From contig PANQ01000017.1 in the NCBI GenBank assembly GCA_002707685.1, positions 1 to 32,278 of the forward strand: a stretch of 32,278 bases of DNA, written 5' to 3'. Positions 18,201 to 27,210 of this stretch are shown here, in pieces; the first letter of the stretch is position 1; each line of letters starts with the position of its first letter. The notes beneath the pieces are model-generated. The model was not told the origin of the DNA. It saw nothing but the letters and a program-made list of their open reading frames with translations, and did not search any database. Source of the DNA: Porticoccus sp. (GTDB lineage: Bacteria; Pseudomonadota; Gammaproteobacteria; Pseudomonadales; Porticoccaceae). Made by a program: the position numbers and the translations under genes.

Positions 18201-19103
18201 CGTCGAGACAATGAAGATTGTGCCAGGCAAGAATTTGACGGGCTGTTTTTTGATAACCCCGGATTGAGCACGGCCCTCAGCTATGACATCAATGAGGATA
18301 TTGCCGCCCCCTATATCAACCGTGGGGCCCGTCCTCGCGCGGCTATACTCAGGGAGCAGGGAGTAAATGGGCAGATGGAGATGGCCGCTGCATTTGATCG
18401 GGCCGGTTTCGAAACTGTCGATGTCCACATGAGTGATATCCTCGCTGGTCGTATCGCTCTTGATAGTTTTAAGGGATTGGCCGCCTGTGGTGGTTTCTCT
18501 TATGGCGATGTGCTCGGTGCCGGGGAGGGGTGGGCCAAAACCGTACTGTTCAACCCTTTAGCCCGTGCACAGTTTGAGCAGTTTTTTCATCGGCCTGACA
18601 CGTTCACATTCGGTGTTTGTAATGGCTGTCAGATGTTATCCAACCTGAAATCTCTCATTCCGGGAGCGAATCATTGGCCCCGCTTTGTCAGGAATCTGTC
18701 AGAACAGTTTGAAGCGCGGTTTTCTCTGGTAAGGGTCGAGAAATCACCTTCGGTGCTGCTTGCAGATATGGCGGGCTCCCATGTGCCGATCGCGATTGCC
18801 CACGGAGAGGGAAGAGCGGAGTTCGCATCGTCGTTTGATCAGGAAACATTTGATGGCTCGGGTGCGGTAGCACTGCGTTTCCTCGATAATTTCCTGGAAA
18901 TTGCAGAGACCTACCCAGCAAACCCCAATGGATCACCTCTGGGCATCACGGGTGTGACCAGCGAGGACGGCCGCGCAACGATTATGATGCCGCATCCAGA
19001 GCGGGTGTTTCGTACAGTGACCAATTCCTGGCATCCTGATGACTGGGAGGAAGATGGTGCCTGGCTGCGATTGTTCCGCAATGCTCGCCGATTTGTAGAT
19101 TGA
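15237..19103 (+). CDS. purL: Phosphoribosylformylglycinamidine synthase
   Basis: PurL carries out the fourth step of de novo purine synthesis, making FGAM from FGAR, glutamine and ATP. This is the large single-chain form of 1288 residues, normal for gammaproteobacteria. In order: the N-terminal PurS-like domain; the linker and first AIR-synthase-type ATP domain ([31 protein letters not shown]); a second structural ATP site ([19 protein letters not shown]); and a C-terminal class-I glutamine amidotransferase domain with Cys1128 (FGVCNGCQM), His1253 and Glu1255 (PHPERVF). ATG 15237 was chosen because orthologues begin near M-x-I-x-x-G-x-P-x-LS-x-F; an in-frame ATG at 15195 would add 14 residues. 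It stands alone, and is followed by a strong terminator. Confidence 0.97.
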   Translation: MQIFPGNPVLSSFRQRQLLASLQSVDPAVESVYAEYRHFVDLVSPLSETEHLTLNSLLEYGPKIPPENNDGMLILVTPRAGTISPWSSKATEIIHNAGVNSVGRIERGIAYYLKGDIHPDARVGLADALHDRMVEMVCFDLEKAGSLFQHQQPAPMTSVPLLAEGRQALSRANVSLGLALADDEIDYLTACFHDLQRDPTDVELMMFAQANSEHCRHKIFNASWTIDGHKQEKSLFAMIKNTFEKSGEGVLSAYSDNASVIVGSHAGRFFPNPDSKIYQFTQEPVHLLMKVETHNHPTAISPFAGAGTGAGGEIRDEGAVGTGSKPKVGLTGFSVSNLNIPGFECPWESDYGKPDRISNALEIMLEGPIGGAAFNNEYGRPNLCGYFRTFEQDFNGERRGYHKPIMIAGGYGNIREEHIEKKPFESGCRLIVLGGPAMLIGLGGGAASSMSSGSSAEDLDFASVQRQNPEIERRCQEVIDQCWQRGNGNPIAFIHDVGAGGLSNAFPELVKDGGCGGRFELRDVPNDEPGMSPLAIWCNEAQERYVLAVRPEQLTDFEEICQRERCPYAVVGEATSEKHLLLNDRHFSARPVDLPMSVLFGKPPKMHRTAEKLTATKVSIERSDIALDDAIDRVLTHPAVASKSFLITIGDRSVSGMVVRDQMVGPCQIPVADCAVTTVSYDSYCGEAMAMGERSPVALLDAPASGRMAVGEAITNIASAAIDRLADVRLSANWMCAAGHPGEDEKLFRTVQAIGEELCPKLGIAIPVGKDSMSMRTTWEEQGESKAVTAPLSLIISAFAPVSDVRKTLTPELRADLGDTVLLYIDLGENRNRLGGSILAQTYSQLGDTPADLLSPEKLKAFFDAIQAANQSGELIAYHDRSDGGLMATLVEMAFAGNTGIRIYLDERPGDALSILFNEELGAVVQVLEERAASFKQRFADIAIPVSVIATLDDTDGIEIYEDGDCLFSSSRTELLRRWSETSYEIQARRDNEDCARQEFDGLFFDNPGLSTALSYDINEDIAAPYINRGARPRAAILREQGVNGQMEMAAAFDRAGFETVDVHMSDILAGRIALDSFKGLAACGGFSYGDVLGAGEGWAKTVLFNPLARAQFEQFFHRPDTFTFGVCNGCQMLSNLKSLIPGANHWPRFVRNLSEQFEARFSLVRVEKSPSVLLADMAGSHVPIAIAHGEGRAEFASSFDQETFDGSGAVALRFLDNFLEIAETYPANPNGSPLGITGVTSEDGRATIMMPHPERVFRTVTNSWHPDDWEEDGAWLRLFRNARRFVD

Positions 19104-19115
19104 GGGCTTCTGACC

Positions 19116-19150
19116 ATAAAAAAACCCGGCAACCGGCCGGGTTTTTTTAT
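19116..19150. terminator. Bidirectional intrinsic terminator between purL and cytochrome c gene
   Basis: This is a near-perfect palindrome: ATAAAAAAACCCGGC, a 5-nt loop, then GCCGGGTTTTTTTAT. The GC stem is flanked by A7 and T7 runs, so it can terminate both purL (plus strand) and the convergent cytochrome c/ctaA side (minus strand). It begins 13 nt after the purL stop. Confidence 0.95.
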
Positions 19151-19168
19151 GGGTTATTCGACGTATGA

Positions 19169-19474
19169 CTACAGGCTGGCAAAATAGGCAGCCAAATCCA
19201 GAATATCCTGATCGGACAGGGGTTTTGCCATACCCAACATTACCATGTCAGTACGGTTTCCATCACGGAAATCTCTTAGCTGTTTAGCAGTGTAGCCAGC
19301 TTTCTGGCCCGCCAGGTTGGGCCACATGTCGTTGTTGCTGATGCCATTGGCACCGTGACAACCGGCACAGGCCATGGCTTTGTTTTTGCCAGCCTCTATG
19401 TCACCGGCAGCCAATGCGTGGCCCGCAGCGGTTGTCAGCACTAATGCCAGGATGGTTCCAGTCAGTTTTTTCAT
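19169..19474 (-). CDS. Periplasmic monoheme class-I cytochrome c (c553/c4/c5-like)
   Basis: This is a 101-residue exported electron carrier. A signal peptide (MKKLTGTILALVLTTAAGHA, cut near ALA-AGD) precedes a single heme c site, CAGCH at 36-40, with the sixth ligand probably Met82 (LGMAKPLSDQD). W51-P-N-L-A-G-Q and the final LAAYFASL helix are typical of the cytochrome c553/c4 half-domain fold. It probably shuttles electrons from the bc1 complex to a terminal oxidase. GGAG before the ATG is a good ribosome binding site. The gene lies 46 nt downstream of the heme A synthase gene on the same strand, so it may be co-transcribed with it. Confidence 0.92.
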   Translation of the reverse strand: MKKLTGTILALVLTTAAGHALAAGDIEAGKNKAMACAGCHGANGISNNDMWPNLAGQKAGYTAKQLRDFRDGNRTDMVMLGMAKPLSDQDILDLAAYFASL

Positions 19475-19520
19475 TTGATCACTCCAGACTTGAGATATAA
19501 AAAGATAACAAAAAAGGCCA

Positions 19521-20552
19521 TTAGTTCCCTAAACGGTGGCACACAAACAACACACTGGTGAAGAGCAGAATAGCTCCCCCCTGATGCGCCGCCGCCAGAG
19601 GAACCGGCATATGCAATAACAGGGTTGAAATACCCAGCGTAACCTGTACCGCCAGCATTAGAAGTACCAGCTTGATGCCCGTCCGCGCTTCCGGGCGAAT
19701 ATTGCCATGTTTCAGTGTGCTGATCGCAAAACTGAGAATCACCACTATCAATAGGTAGGCAAATATCCGGTGGTTGAACTGAATTGTCGTGATATCTTCA
19801 AAAGCCGCCAGCCAGAAAGGCTCTGTTTGATAAATGCCGGGCGGGATAAAGCTGTCACCCATTAACGGAAAAGTGGGATAGGCGTACCCCGCATCTGTAC
19901 CCGCGACAAAACCTCCGGAAAGTATCATCAAAAAAACCAAGCCCAAAAGGGCAACGGCGAAATGCCGACAGGTCGGTTGGCCCTTCTGCAGGTCAGACTC
20001 TGGTGGATAAAGTAAGCTGAAAGCCACCCAGATAATGTAGCCATAGATGATGACGGCAGTACCCAGGTGGGCTGTCAGACGATATTGGCTAACACTCGGA
20101 TTATCTACCAAGCCACTTTTGACCATATACCAGCCAAGTAAGCCCTGCAGGCCCCCCAGAACAAACATGGCCATAAGTTTTGGCGTCAACCCGGGTTTGA
20201 TACGGTGACTAAAATAGAAAAACAGAAAAGGTACCAGAAATAGGATGCCAATCAGTCTGCCGAGTAGGCGGTGAGCATATTCGTAGAGAAAAATTCGCTT
20301 GAACTCAGGCAGGTCCATGCCGCTGTTGACTTTCTGATACTCGGGGAACTGCTTATATTTGTCGAAGGTCTGCTGCCATTCCTGTTCGTTTAATGGCGGC
20401 AGAACGCCGGAAATGGGCGCCCATTCAACAATGGAAAGCCCCGAACCTGTCAGCCGGGTAACGCCCCCCAAAAGAATCATACTCAGAATAACGGCAGCGC
20501 AGACAATCAGCCAGGAAGCCAACTGTCTATCATATCGAGTCTGCAAATCCAT
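19521..20552 (-). CDS. ctaA: Heme A synthase (COX15/CtaA family)
   Basis: This inner-membrane enzyme oxidises the C8 methyl of heme O to give heme A for aa3-type cytochrome c oxidase. It has 343 residues with eight hydrophobic helices in two related halves. The four conserved heme-ligand histidines are visible: His94 (EYAHRLLGR), His162 (RLTAHLG), His261 (IQFNHRIFAY) and His323 (AAAHQGGAIL). GGVTRLTGSGLSIVEW (29-44) is the family's N-terminal signature. The cysteine pair found in the Bacillus CtaA external loop is absent, as in proteobacterial/mitochondrial COX15 types. It is unusual that no cox, ctaB or surf1 gene is next to it; only the cytochrome c gene follows. The start is ATG 20552. Confidence 0.94.
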   Translation of the reverse strand: MDLQTRYDRQLASWLIVCAAVILSMILLGGVTRLTGSGLSIVEWAPISGVLPPLNEQEWQQTFDKYKQFPEYQKVNSGMDLPEFKRIFLYEYAHRLLGRLIGILFLVPFLFFYFSHRIKPGLTPKLMAMFVLGGLQGLLGWYMVKSGLVDNPSVSQYRLTAHLGTAVIIYGYIIWVAFSLLYPPESDLQKGQPTCRHFAVALLGLVFLMILSGGFVAGTDAGYAYPTFPLMGDSFIPPGIYQTEPFWLAAFEDITTIQFNHRIFAYLLIVVILSFAISTLKHGNIRPEARTGIKLVLLMLAVQVTLGISTLLLHMPVPLAAAHQGGAILLFTSVLFVCHRLGN

Positions 20553-20757
20553 AAGAGATTTATACCTTCCTGTCCAGTGGGGAAGACCATTGACATGGAT
20601 CTTTGCGAGGGAACCCCGATTAAGTGGTTTTTAAAATACCTCGAGGCGGCTTACTAGCATCAACTCCAGCGATCCAATATTACCAAATACAGGTGTGCAT
20701 TTCCGGCAAAAATGTCCCTCGCAGAAATATTTTTGACAATTCCAGTCCGTCAGTTTG

Positions 20758-20788
20758 TTTGCCAAGCCTTGCTGAACAAGGCGCAATC
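20758..20788 (+). other. Bulged hairpin in the leader of the alpha/beta hydrolase gene
   Basis: A perfect 6-bp stem (GCCTTG at 20766, CAAGGC ending 20782, loop CTGAA) is extended by flanking TTGC and GCAA with a 3-nt bulge. It lies about 45 nt upstream of the hydrolase ATG. No T run follows, so it is not an obvious terminator; a leader RNA structure or a dyad operator is possible. Confidence 0.35.
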
Positions 20789-20828
20789 CTGCAAAGTCAG
20801 TGAGACTTGAAGAGACTCGGAGACTGAA

Positions 20829-21614
20829 ATGCAACAGACGACCGTCAATGGCGTCAGGGTTGCCTACCTGGACGAAGGGCAGGGTGGTGATGTCATTATT
20901 TTTTTACACGGCCTAGGAGTCAGCAGTAGAGACTGGACCGAACAGGTCGATTATTTCTGTCACCATTGGCGGGTAATTGCCCCGGATTTTCGGGGGCACG
21001 GTGCGTCAGATAAACCCGATAGCCATTACGATATATCGGTCCATGCCAAGGACGTTCTCGGGTTGATGGATCAGCTGGATATCGACCGGGCACACCTTGT
21101 TGGCCTGTCCATGGGAGGGATGGTCGCTTTTCAGATTGCAGCCATAGCGCCACAACGATTAAAAAGCATGACAATCATCAATTCTGGTCCAGCGCTCCCC
21201 GACAACACCTTCGCCGCAAAAAAAATGCTCTGGACACGAGTGCTGTCAGTTCATCTGCTGGGTATGCACCGTTATGCCCGCAAAGTGGCAGAGAGTATGT
21301 TTCCGGGGGAGGGGAGAGAGGCGTTGATTGATATCTTTACCCGACAGATTGCTTCCAACCCCAAAAAAGTTTATCTAAAAAATCTCAAGTCTCTTTTTGG
21401 CTGGGGGGTTCTGGAGCATTTGGCCGACATTGAGGTACCGACCCTGATGTTGACGGGTGACCGGGACTATTCACCGGTAGCGCTGAAACAGGCGGTGGTC
21501 GATGCCATGAAAAATGCCAAACTGGTGGTCATTGCCGATACCGGCCACGGCACACCGATTGAGAAGCCCGGGGAGACCAATGAAGCCATAGCGCGTTTCA
21601 TTGAAGCTGTTTGA
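20829..21614 (+). CDS. Alpha/beta fold hydrolase
   Basis: This is a 261-residue cytoplasmic serine hydrolase. It has the oxyanion motif HGLG (27-30), the nucleophile elbow GLSMGG with Ser94, Asp213 in TGDRDYSP, and His240 in DTGHGTPIEKP, forming a complete catalytic triad. DFRGHGASDKP (53-63) is typical of the esterase/lactonase/RutD-like group. The substrate is unknown; small esters or lactones are likely from the family. GGAG five bases before ATG 20829 is a good ribosome binding site. It is divergent from ctaA with a 276-nt spacer, and its last 17 nt overlap the convergent patatin gene. There is no signal peptide. Confidence 0.9.
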   Translation: MQQTTVNGVRVAYLDEGQGGDVIIFLHGLGVSSRDWTEQVDYFCHHWRVIAPDFRGHGASDKPDSHYDISVHAKDVLGLMDQLDIDRAHLVGLSMGGMVAFQIAAIAPQRLKSMTIINSGPALPDNTFAAKKMLWTRVLSVHLLGMHRYARKVAESMFPGEGREALIDIFTRQIASNPKKVYLKNLKSLFGWGVLEHLADIEVPTLMLTGDRDYSPVALKQAVVDAMKNAKLVVIADTGHGTPIEKPGETNEAIARFIEAV

Positions 21615-22428
21615 GCTGGCGATTGAGCTTGCGCTTCAGTTCACTCTTGGTTTTTGAGCCATTATTGAGGATCAAATTCGCCTTGTAAAACTCCAGCATC
21701 CTCACGGCGGCTACATCTGGCTCAATATAAATATCCGGGGCTTCCTTGGCCAGTTTTTCCCTAATGATACTTTTTTGCATGATCTGGTAGGTGTTGAATA
21801 CGGCTTCTGACAGGGATGGGAGTTTATTGGAGACGGTGCGCGTGCCAATCACATCAACAGCAATCGTAATGTCACAGTCATCGGGCAACAAGTCGAAGGG
21901 CACAGGGTTTACCGCGCCACCATCTATCAGCACCTGTCCATCTATAGTGACTGGCTGAAAAAGTCCGGGGAGGGACATGCTCGCACGAATGGCAGGTATC
22001 AGCGCCCCATGTTGAAGAACAACCTGTTCCCGGCTCCAGAAATCCGATGCCACAACTTTTAGAGGCGTGTCGAGTTCGGAGAACTGGGTAGCATGAACGG
22101 ATTCAAAGAGATAATTCAGGAGGTTCTCTACCCGAATCAGTCCCCGGCCACGAAATTGCGGGCTGATAAAATCCAGCCATTTGAAGAGGTGTTTTCTGGT
22201 GACTAGATGTTTGAGCGATTCATTATCGCGAAGGCTAAACTGGAGAAAAATTTGTTTCATGTCACCTGTTGTCATGCCCGCACAATACATGGCGCCAATT
22301 AATGCGCCGATGCTGGTACCGGTGATGAAGTAAGGCTTCAGTCCCATTTCCTCTAGTGTTTCCAGAATCAGTAAGTGGCTGATGCCCTTGGCTCCACCTC
22401 CCCCCAATGCGAGTCCAATTTTTGTCAT
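21598..22428 (-). CDS. Patatin-like phospholipase (RssA type)
   Basis: This is a 276-residue patatin-family lipid acyl hydrolase with a Ser-Asp dyad. The glycine-rich oxyanion loop is GLALGGGGAKG (5-15), the nucleophile is Ser39 in GTSIGAL, and the catalytic Asp169 lies in LIDGGAVNPVP. The domain covers about 5-185; the C-terminal 90 residues are helical and basic (KTKSELKRKLNRQLKQLQ) and could touch membrane. Bacterial RssA-type patatins are cytoplasmic, with poorly known substrates (phospholipids or acyl chains). It overlaps the 3' end of the alpha/beta hydrolase by 17 nt on the opposite strand, and is divergent from ung with a 100-nt spacer. There is no secretion signal. Confidence 0.92.
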   Translation of the reverse strand: MTKIGLALGGGGAKGISHLLILETLEEMGLKPYFITGTSIGALIGAMYCAGMTTGDMKQIFLQFSLRDNESLKHLVTRKHLFKWLDFISPQFRGRGLIRVENLLNYLFESVHATQFSELDTPLKVVASDFWSREQVVLQHGALIPAIRASMSLPGLFQPVTIDGQVLIDGGAVNPVPFDLLPDDCDITIAVDVIGTRTVSNKLPSLSEAVFNTYQIMQKSIIREKLAKEAPDIYIEPDVAAVRMLEFYKANLILNNGSKTKSELKRKLNRQLKQLQ

Positions 22429-22528
22429 ACAAGGTTCACCCGGCGGTTTTTCACGATGATCGTTGGTTGATTTGAAGTAGAAATTCCGGTTTATTACGCA
22501 GCTTTACCATCATAACCGGAAGAAACCT

Positions 22529-23236
22529 GTGGCAGAAATCCCGCAAATCAAACTCCATCCTTCCTGGCTGGCCAAACTTGAAGACCAGTTCCAATTGCCC
22601 TACATGGTCAAGCTAAAACAGTTTCTGCAGGCCCAGAAAAAAGCGGGTAAAACCATCTATCCCAGTGGATCAAACTGGTTTGCAGCGTTCGATAGTACGC
22701 CTTTTGATAAGGTCAAGGTGGTCATTATCGGACAGGATCCCTACCACGGCGACCATCAGGCACATGGTCTTTGTTTCTCGGTGCTGCCCGGCGTGGATAT
22801 TCCGCCATCCCTGCGAAATATTTTTCGGGAGTTACAGCAGGATTGCGGGATTCAGCCACCTCGACACGGTTGTCTGAGGGGCTGGGCTGCCCAAGGTGTG
22901 TTTTTACTCAATGCGACATTGACCGTTGAAAAGGGCCTTGCCGGATCTCACCAGGGGCAGGGGTGGGAGCAATTTACCGACCGGGTAATACAATTGTTAA
23001 ACGATGAACGTCGCGGGTTGGTCTTTATGTTATGGGGCAGTTATGCTCAGAAAAAGGGGGCTATTATCGATACCGATAAGCATCTGGTGCTCAAAGCGCC
23101 GCACCCGTCGCCACTATCGGCCCATCGAGGTTTTCTGGGTTGCGGGCATTTTTCAAAGGCAAATCAGTACCTCAAGGAACAGGGCCTGGAGCCAGTGGAC
23201 TGGCAGGTGCATGAGGTGGCCCAGGGCAAAGTTTAG
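22529..23236 (+). CDS. ung: Uracil-DNA glycosylase, family 1
   Basis: Ung removes uracil from DNA, starting base-excision repair after cytosine deamination or dUTP misincorporation. The 235-residue length is normal. The catalytic water-activating motif GQDPYH has Asp70, the uracil-recognition strand FLLNATLTV lies at 125-133, and the minor-groove loop [21 protein letters not shown] begins at His192. The start is GTG 22529, with GGAAGA just upstream; the first conserved residues (LHPSW) follow nine residues later. The stop overlaps the convergent PGPGW-type gene by 4 nt. Confidence 0.97.
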   Translation: MAEIPQIKLHPSWLAKLEDQFQLPYMVKLKQFLQAQKKAGKTIYPSGSNWFAAFDSTPFDKVKVVIIGQDPYHGDHQAHGLCFSVLPGVDIPPSLRNIFRELQQDCGIQPPRHGCLRGWAAQGVFLLNATLTVEKGLAGSHQGQGWEQFTDRVIQLLNDERRGLVFMLWGSYAQKKGAIIDTDKHLVLKAPHPSPLSAHRGFLGCGHFSKANQYLKEQGLEPVDWQVHEVAQGKV

Positions 23237-23649
23237 GGTTTATCCACCTTGAGTGCGGGTAAATGCCGCTTTGCCCTCAACCAGTTCAACCCTTTTAAAA
23301 CAGAGGGGGTACTGACAATACGCTTTTCCAGTGTGTATTTCCCAGGGTAGTCCAGCAGTAATAAACCTACCGCCATAGTCAGGATGCCTTGTCCGGGCAT
23401 GAACAGCATCAGAAAACCACCACACAACAGGATTAAACCCAACAGGTTTTTCCCAACAAGCAATAAACCCCGGATGACCGGATGTCTTTTTTTCAATGTT
23501 GTTGTTTCGCGGTTTCCGTAAAGAAAATAATCCTCTGGGATCATTGCCACCATCCATGGCAGAGCGAGCAGGCTTCCAATGAAGGTTGCAAGAGATGCAA
23601 TGCTAAGCCATGTCAACAGCATCTGATGTTCAGATAACCAAGCCAGCAT
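23233..23649 (-). CDS. PGPGW-family transmembrane protein
   Basis: This is a 138-residue inner-membrane protein with hydrophobic segments at about 10-40 and 60-85, then [20 protein letters not shown] (84-103), which matches the PGPGW (putative transmembrane) family signature. A basic C-terminal tail follows ([19 protein letters not shown]). Function is unknown for the family. The ATG at 23649 begins the coding frame. The 3' end overlaps ung by 4 nt on the opposite strand. A short AT-rich spacer separates its start from ygfZ on the same strand. Confidence 0.8.
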   Translation of the reverse strand: MLAWLSEHQMLLTWLSIASLATFIGSLLALPWMVAMIPEDYFLYGNRETTTLKKRHPVIRGLLLVGKNLLGLILLCGGFLMLFMPGQGILTMAVGLLLLDYPGKYTLEKRIVSTPSVLKGLNWLRAKRHLPALKVDKP

Positions 23650-23707
23650 CGGCTACCTCGTGCTATATTGATAAATAGAGTTAAGTTTTAATTTCAATAG
23701 TATGATT

Positions 23708-24697
23708 TTATTCAATTTTGTATGGAAGAGGTAGTTTTTCAATAGCAGAATATGGCTGTAAACCTATCACAAGTTCAACGCTCCCTGCCGCTTCTTCAGT
23801 CAATACGACCAACATCTCCAATTGTTCAGCAGCGCAGCGTGCTGTAGATACGACCTGTCCGACAGATTGATTCTGGTCCTGCAGATAACAGGGCATGCCC
23901 GGTAACAAACGATTCTTGGGGGCGGGGACTCCGATACGGTACATGCGGCGCTTCAATTTTCCCAAATACTTCATGCGTGCGACCACTTCCTGCCCTGTGT
24001 AACAACCTTTCTTGAAGCTGATTGCCCCGATCGCCTGAAAATTCAGCATTTGCGGTATAAACAGATCAACGGTGTCCGCTTCTACATGGCCAAGACCGGA
24101 TCGAATATCCATGAGTTGCCAGAGCTCGGTCCCCACAGGTTTTACTGTATCCCGTAGTGCCTCCCAAACAGACGGTACTTTTTCACTGGAAACGATAAAT
24201 ATTTTTCTGCCATCGACCAATGGATACTGATAGGCCGTGTCAGTCAGACTCATTTTTTCAACAGATTTTCCGGCGCTCCCCAACAAACAGTAGTGATCAC
24301 TGGTATCAGTCAGCTCAACTTTGAAAAACACCGCATATTTGGTCAACTCGTTGACCAGCGGGGTAATCAGGCTGCGGTGTAATTGAAGCAAAAAGTGGTG
24401 ATTATCAGCATGGAACAGGACAAAACTGGCCAGTATTCGACCTTTGGCATTACAGCGAGCACCAGGAGTTGACTCACCAATTGCCAGCTGAAGTACGTCA
24501 CTGGTTATCTGTCCTTGCAGAAAACGAGCCGCATCCGGGCCTTTTACTGAGATCAAACCCTGGTGAAGAAGAGGGCTCATGATACCATCGTCCTCGGCCA
24601 ACAATGCCTGGAAGTCTGTTGGTGATTCATGGAAATGTATTTGGTCATCATTGATGACCGCGCCCTGAGTGGATAGGTATCTTTGCCAATCGTTCAT
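23708..24697 (-). CDS. ygfZ: tRNA-modifying / Fe-S repair protein YgfZ
   Basis: YgfZ is a folate-binding GcvT-like protein that supports Fe-S enzymes such as MiaB and matures or repairs clusters under oxidative stress. The 329-residue protein shows the diagnostic KGCYTGQE motif at 230-237 with the essential Cys232, then VVARMKYLGKLKRRMYRI. The N-terminal folate-binding region (ISVKGPDAARFLQGQITSDV, 49-68) resembles T-protein. ATG 24697 is preferred because orthologues begin just before the first strand; ATG 24727 would add ten residues. It is divergent from sdhE with about 100 nt between starts, a conserved arrangement in gammaproteobacteria. Confidence 0.94.
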   Translation of the reverse strand: MNDWQRYLSTQGAVINDDQIHFHESPTDFQALLAEDDGIMSPLLHQGLISVKGPDAARFLQGQITSDVLQLAIGESTPGARCNAKGRILASFVLFHADNHHFLLQLHRSLITPLVNELTKYAVFFKVELTDTSDHYCLLGSAGKSVEKMSLTDTAYQYPLVDGRKIFIVSSEKVPSVWEALRDTVKPVGTELWQLMDIRSGLGHVEADTVDLFIPQMLNFQAIGAISFKKGCYTGQEVVARMKYLGKLKRRMYRIGVPAPKNRLLPGMPCYLQDQNQSVGQVVSTARCAAEQLEMLVVLTEEAAGSVELVIGLQPYSAIEKLPLPYKIE

Positions 24698-24800
24698 GAT
24701 TTGCCCGGTTGAGGTGAATGTAACCATCCTGATGAGTTTAAACTCACTTGTTCCATTATAATGCCTGACATTCTATTTATTGAGACAGAGGCGACCGCCG

Positions 24801-25046
24801 ATGGAAAGAAATCGACTATTTTGGGCAAGCCGACGCGGAATGCTGGAACTGGATTTGGTGTTGCAGCCTTTCTTGGACGACATTTATCCTACACTTGAAA
24901 CGGCAGACCAGGAACGCTACCACAAACTTCTCGAGTGCGAAGATCAGGATATGTTCGGTTGGTTCCTCCGCCGGGAAACCCCGGTAGACCCTGACTTGCA
25001 AAAAATTGTGCAGATCATTCGTGACTCAAGATCCCGTCCGGGTTGA
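24801..25046 (+). CDS. sdhE: FAD assembly factor SdhE
   Basis: SdhE (YgfY) is a small soluble chaperone that promotes covalent FAD attachment to SdhA and FrdA. It has 81 residues with the family motif [15 protein letters not shown] (10-24), whose R-G-x-x-E is needed for flavinylation, and the central [14 protein letters not shown] (around 43-56). ATG 24801 was chosen because the conserved region starts there; AGAGG lies ten bases upstream. The next gene (ygfX) overlaps its 3' end, as in E. coli where ygfX-sdhE form an operon. nadB, another FAD enzyme, lies nearby on the opposite strand. Confidence 0.95.
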   Translation: MERNRLFWASRRGMLELDLVLQPFLDDIYPTLETADQERYHKLLECEDQDMFGWFLRRETPVDPDLQKIVQIIRDSRSRPG

Positions 25047-25425
25047 GATGGAACTTTATCGTTCGTTGCTGCTGTTGGTCTGGATTCTGTCCATTCACAG
25101 TCTTGCCGCATGCCTCCTGATTGTCTCGGCAATACCTCTATGGCTGAAGGTTTTAACAATCATTCCGGTATTGGTGGGTGGCGCGCACACCTGGCTTATG
25201 TGGTACAGACAGCCGGTCAAGCAACTGAGCTGGACAAACGGCCATTGGCAATTGAATCGTGCCGATCAGCGAGAGGATGTCACCTTACAGCATTTTTTTA
25301 GGCTGGGCAGGCTATTACTACTTCGATTTCACGGCGCGAAAAGACGTTATTCTGTTCTGGTGTTGCCTGACAGCACCTCGCCTGCAAACCTGCGCAGGAT
25401 TCACGTAACGCTACAGTTGGGTTAG
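25021..25425 (+). CDS. ygfX: YgfX/CptA family membrane protein
   Basis: This is a 134-residue protein with two adjacent N-terminal membrane helices (about 13-55, [15 protein letters not shown] and [14 protein letters not shown]) and a soluble beta-rich C-terminal half. The layout is that of YgfX, the membrane partner of SdhE, reported in E. coli as a toxin-like inhibitor of cell-division proteins. The GTG at 25021 is preferred because PVRVE before the first helix resembles the D-L-R-V-S segment of E. coli YgfX. ATG 25048, directly after the sdhE stop, is the alternative. With the GTG start it overlaps sdhE by 26 nt. Similarity is mostly in architecture and position, so the toxin role is not claimed. 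Its stop lies one base from that of the convergent nadB. Confidence 0.75.
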   Translation: MTQDPVRVEMELYRSLLLLVWILSIHSLAACLLIVSAIPLWLKVLTIIPVLVGGAHTWLMWYRQPVKQLSWTNGHWQLNRADQREDVTLQHFFRLGRLLLLRFHGAKRRYSVLVLPDSTSPANLRRIHVTLQLG

Positions 25426-25426
25426 G

Positions 25427-27049
25427 TCAACGTTTGCTGACAATAAAGTTTTGTCCGGCGAAATTGATTGGCACCATGATGGTATCTTTGGCAACTGCAG
25501 ACAGGTCCGGGTAATCCAGTGTGTAATGCAGACCGCGACTCTCTTTGCGTTGCTCTGCAGAGCGAATGATAAGCTCCGCCACTAACACCAGATTGCGCAG
25601 TTCCAGCAAATCCCGGCCGATTTTATAGTTGCTGTAATATTCATCAATTTCTTTTTGCAGCAGTTTAACCCTGTGATGAGCTCTGGCCAGTCGTTTCCGG
25701 GTTCTGACAATGCCTACGTAATCCCACATAAAGCGGCGCAACTCATCCCAGTTATGCGCGATGACGACGTCTTCGTCTGAATGGGTGACACGACTCTCAT
25801 CCCAAGCTCTCGCCTTATCCGGTTCTGGAATCAACTCAATGCTTTCGCGAATGGCCGTGGCGGCTGAATGCCCATAAACCACGCACTCAACCAACGAATT
25901 GCTGGCCATGCGGTTCGCCCCATGCAAACCCGTAAAAGCTGTCTCACCAATCGCGTATAAATTCCAAAGATCGGTCTGACCTTTTTGGTTTACCACGATA
26001 CCACCACAGGTATAGTGAGCGGCGGGAACCACGGGAATGGCTTCTTTTGTGATGTCGATTCCATACTTCAGGCACTGAGCCATAACCGTGGGAAAGTGGT
26101 TTTTTAGAAACTCTTTCGGCCGATGTGATATGTCCAGATAGACACAATCGATGCCCAGCCGCTTCATTTCAAAGTCAATGGCTCTGGCAACAATATCCCT
26201 GGGAGCCAATTCCGCCTTCGGGTGGAACTTGTCCATAAACCGCTCACCATTGGCCAGCGTCAGGTAAGCGCCTTCACCACGCAGGGCTTCAGTAACCAGA
26301 AATGCCTTGGCATTGGGGTGATAGAGACAGGTGGGATGAAACTGGTTGAATTCCATGTTGGCTACCCGACAACCGCGACGCCAAGCGACAGCAATGCCGT
26401 CGCCGGTGGCACCGTCGGGATTGGTGGAGTAGAGGTAAGCCTTGCTGGCACCACCGGTTGCCAATACAACAGCTTTTGCCTGAAAAACGCGGACACAGTC
26501 CTGTTCGTTATCGAGCACATAAGCTCCCGTACACCGCATGCGGCTGGAGCCTTTGTCGGCCTGAGTGATCAGGTCAACAACAACATGACTCGGAAAAACC
26601 TGAATATTGGGATGCTGAAGTACCCTATCTGCCAAAGAGGATGAAACTTCCTTACCTGTGGCATCGGCAGTATGCAAAATTCGACGGTGACTGTGGCCAC
26701 CTTCCCGTGTCAGATGGTAATCAACGTTATCCTCATTGCGGGTGAACTGGACGCCCTGCCTGACTAACCAGCGGATGGCATCTGGCCCGTTCTCAACGGT
26801 GAATCTCACGGCATCTTCGTGACATAGCCCCGCACCAGCTTCCAGGGTATCTCCAACGTGGGACTCAATAGAGTCCTCAGTATCAAAAACGGCGGCGATG
26901 CCACCCTGCGCATACCAGGTAGACCCCGACTGAATGGCACTCTTACTGATCAGCGCAATTTGATAATTATCAGCCAGTTCAAGCGCTACGGTCATCCCTG
27001 CAGCGCCACTGCCAATCACCAATACATCATGACAATGGGGGTTTTTCAT
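25427..27049 (-). CDS. nadB: L-aspartate oxidase
   Basis: NadB oxidises L-aspartate to iminoaspartate with FAD, the first step of de novo NAD synthesis; NadA then makes quinolinate. The 540-residue length equals that of E. coli NadB. The FAD-binding Rossmann motif is [18 protein letters not shown] (8-25); [23 protein letters not shown] and [11 protein letters not shown] are succinate dehydrogenase/fumarate reductase flavoprotein-type active-site segments. The C-terminal helical domain ends with [14 protein letters not shown] 27049 was chosen over one 18 codons upstream because the Rossmann strand must follow closely and AGG lies upstream. It is divergent from rpoE, a classic gammaproteobacterial arrangement. 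Confidence 0.97.
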   Translation of the reverse strand: MKNPHCHDVLVIGSGAAGMTVALELADNYQIALISKSAIQSGSTWYAQGGIAAVFDTEDSIESHVGDTLEAGAGLCHEDAVRFTVENGPDAIRWLVRQGVQFTRNEDNVDYHLTREGGHSHRRILHTADATGKEVSSSLADRVLQHPNIQVFPSHVVVDLITQADKGSSRMRCTGAYVLDNEQDCVRVFQAKAVVLATGGASKAYLYSTNPDGATGDGIAVAWRRGCRVANMEFNQFHPTCLYHPNAKAFLVTEALRGEGAYLTLANGERFMDKFHPKAELAPRDIVARAIDFEMKRLGIDCVYLDISHRPKEFLKNHFPTVMAQCLKYGIDITKEAIPVVPAAHYTCGGIVVNQKGQTDLWNLYAIGETAFTGLHGANRMASNSLVECVVYGHSAATAIRESIELIPEPDKARAWDESRVTHSDEDVVIAHNWDELRRFMWDYVGIVRTRKRLARAHHRVKLLQKEIDEYYSNYKIGRDLLELRNLVLVAELIIRSAEQRKESRGLHYTLDYPDLSAVAKDTIMVPINFAGQNFIVSKR

Positions 27050-27210
27050 TAACTGCCTAAAGTCCTCGAAACCATTGAGGAGCATGATAGTATAGCGGGC
27101 CAAAAATAAATACAGACCCGAGAATCATCCCTTTACCCGGCGGGTTTGTTGTAATTGAATGCCCTGAGGCGCAATCACCACGAGGCGATTCGGGGACAAT
27201 CGGAGCGACT

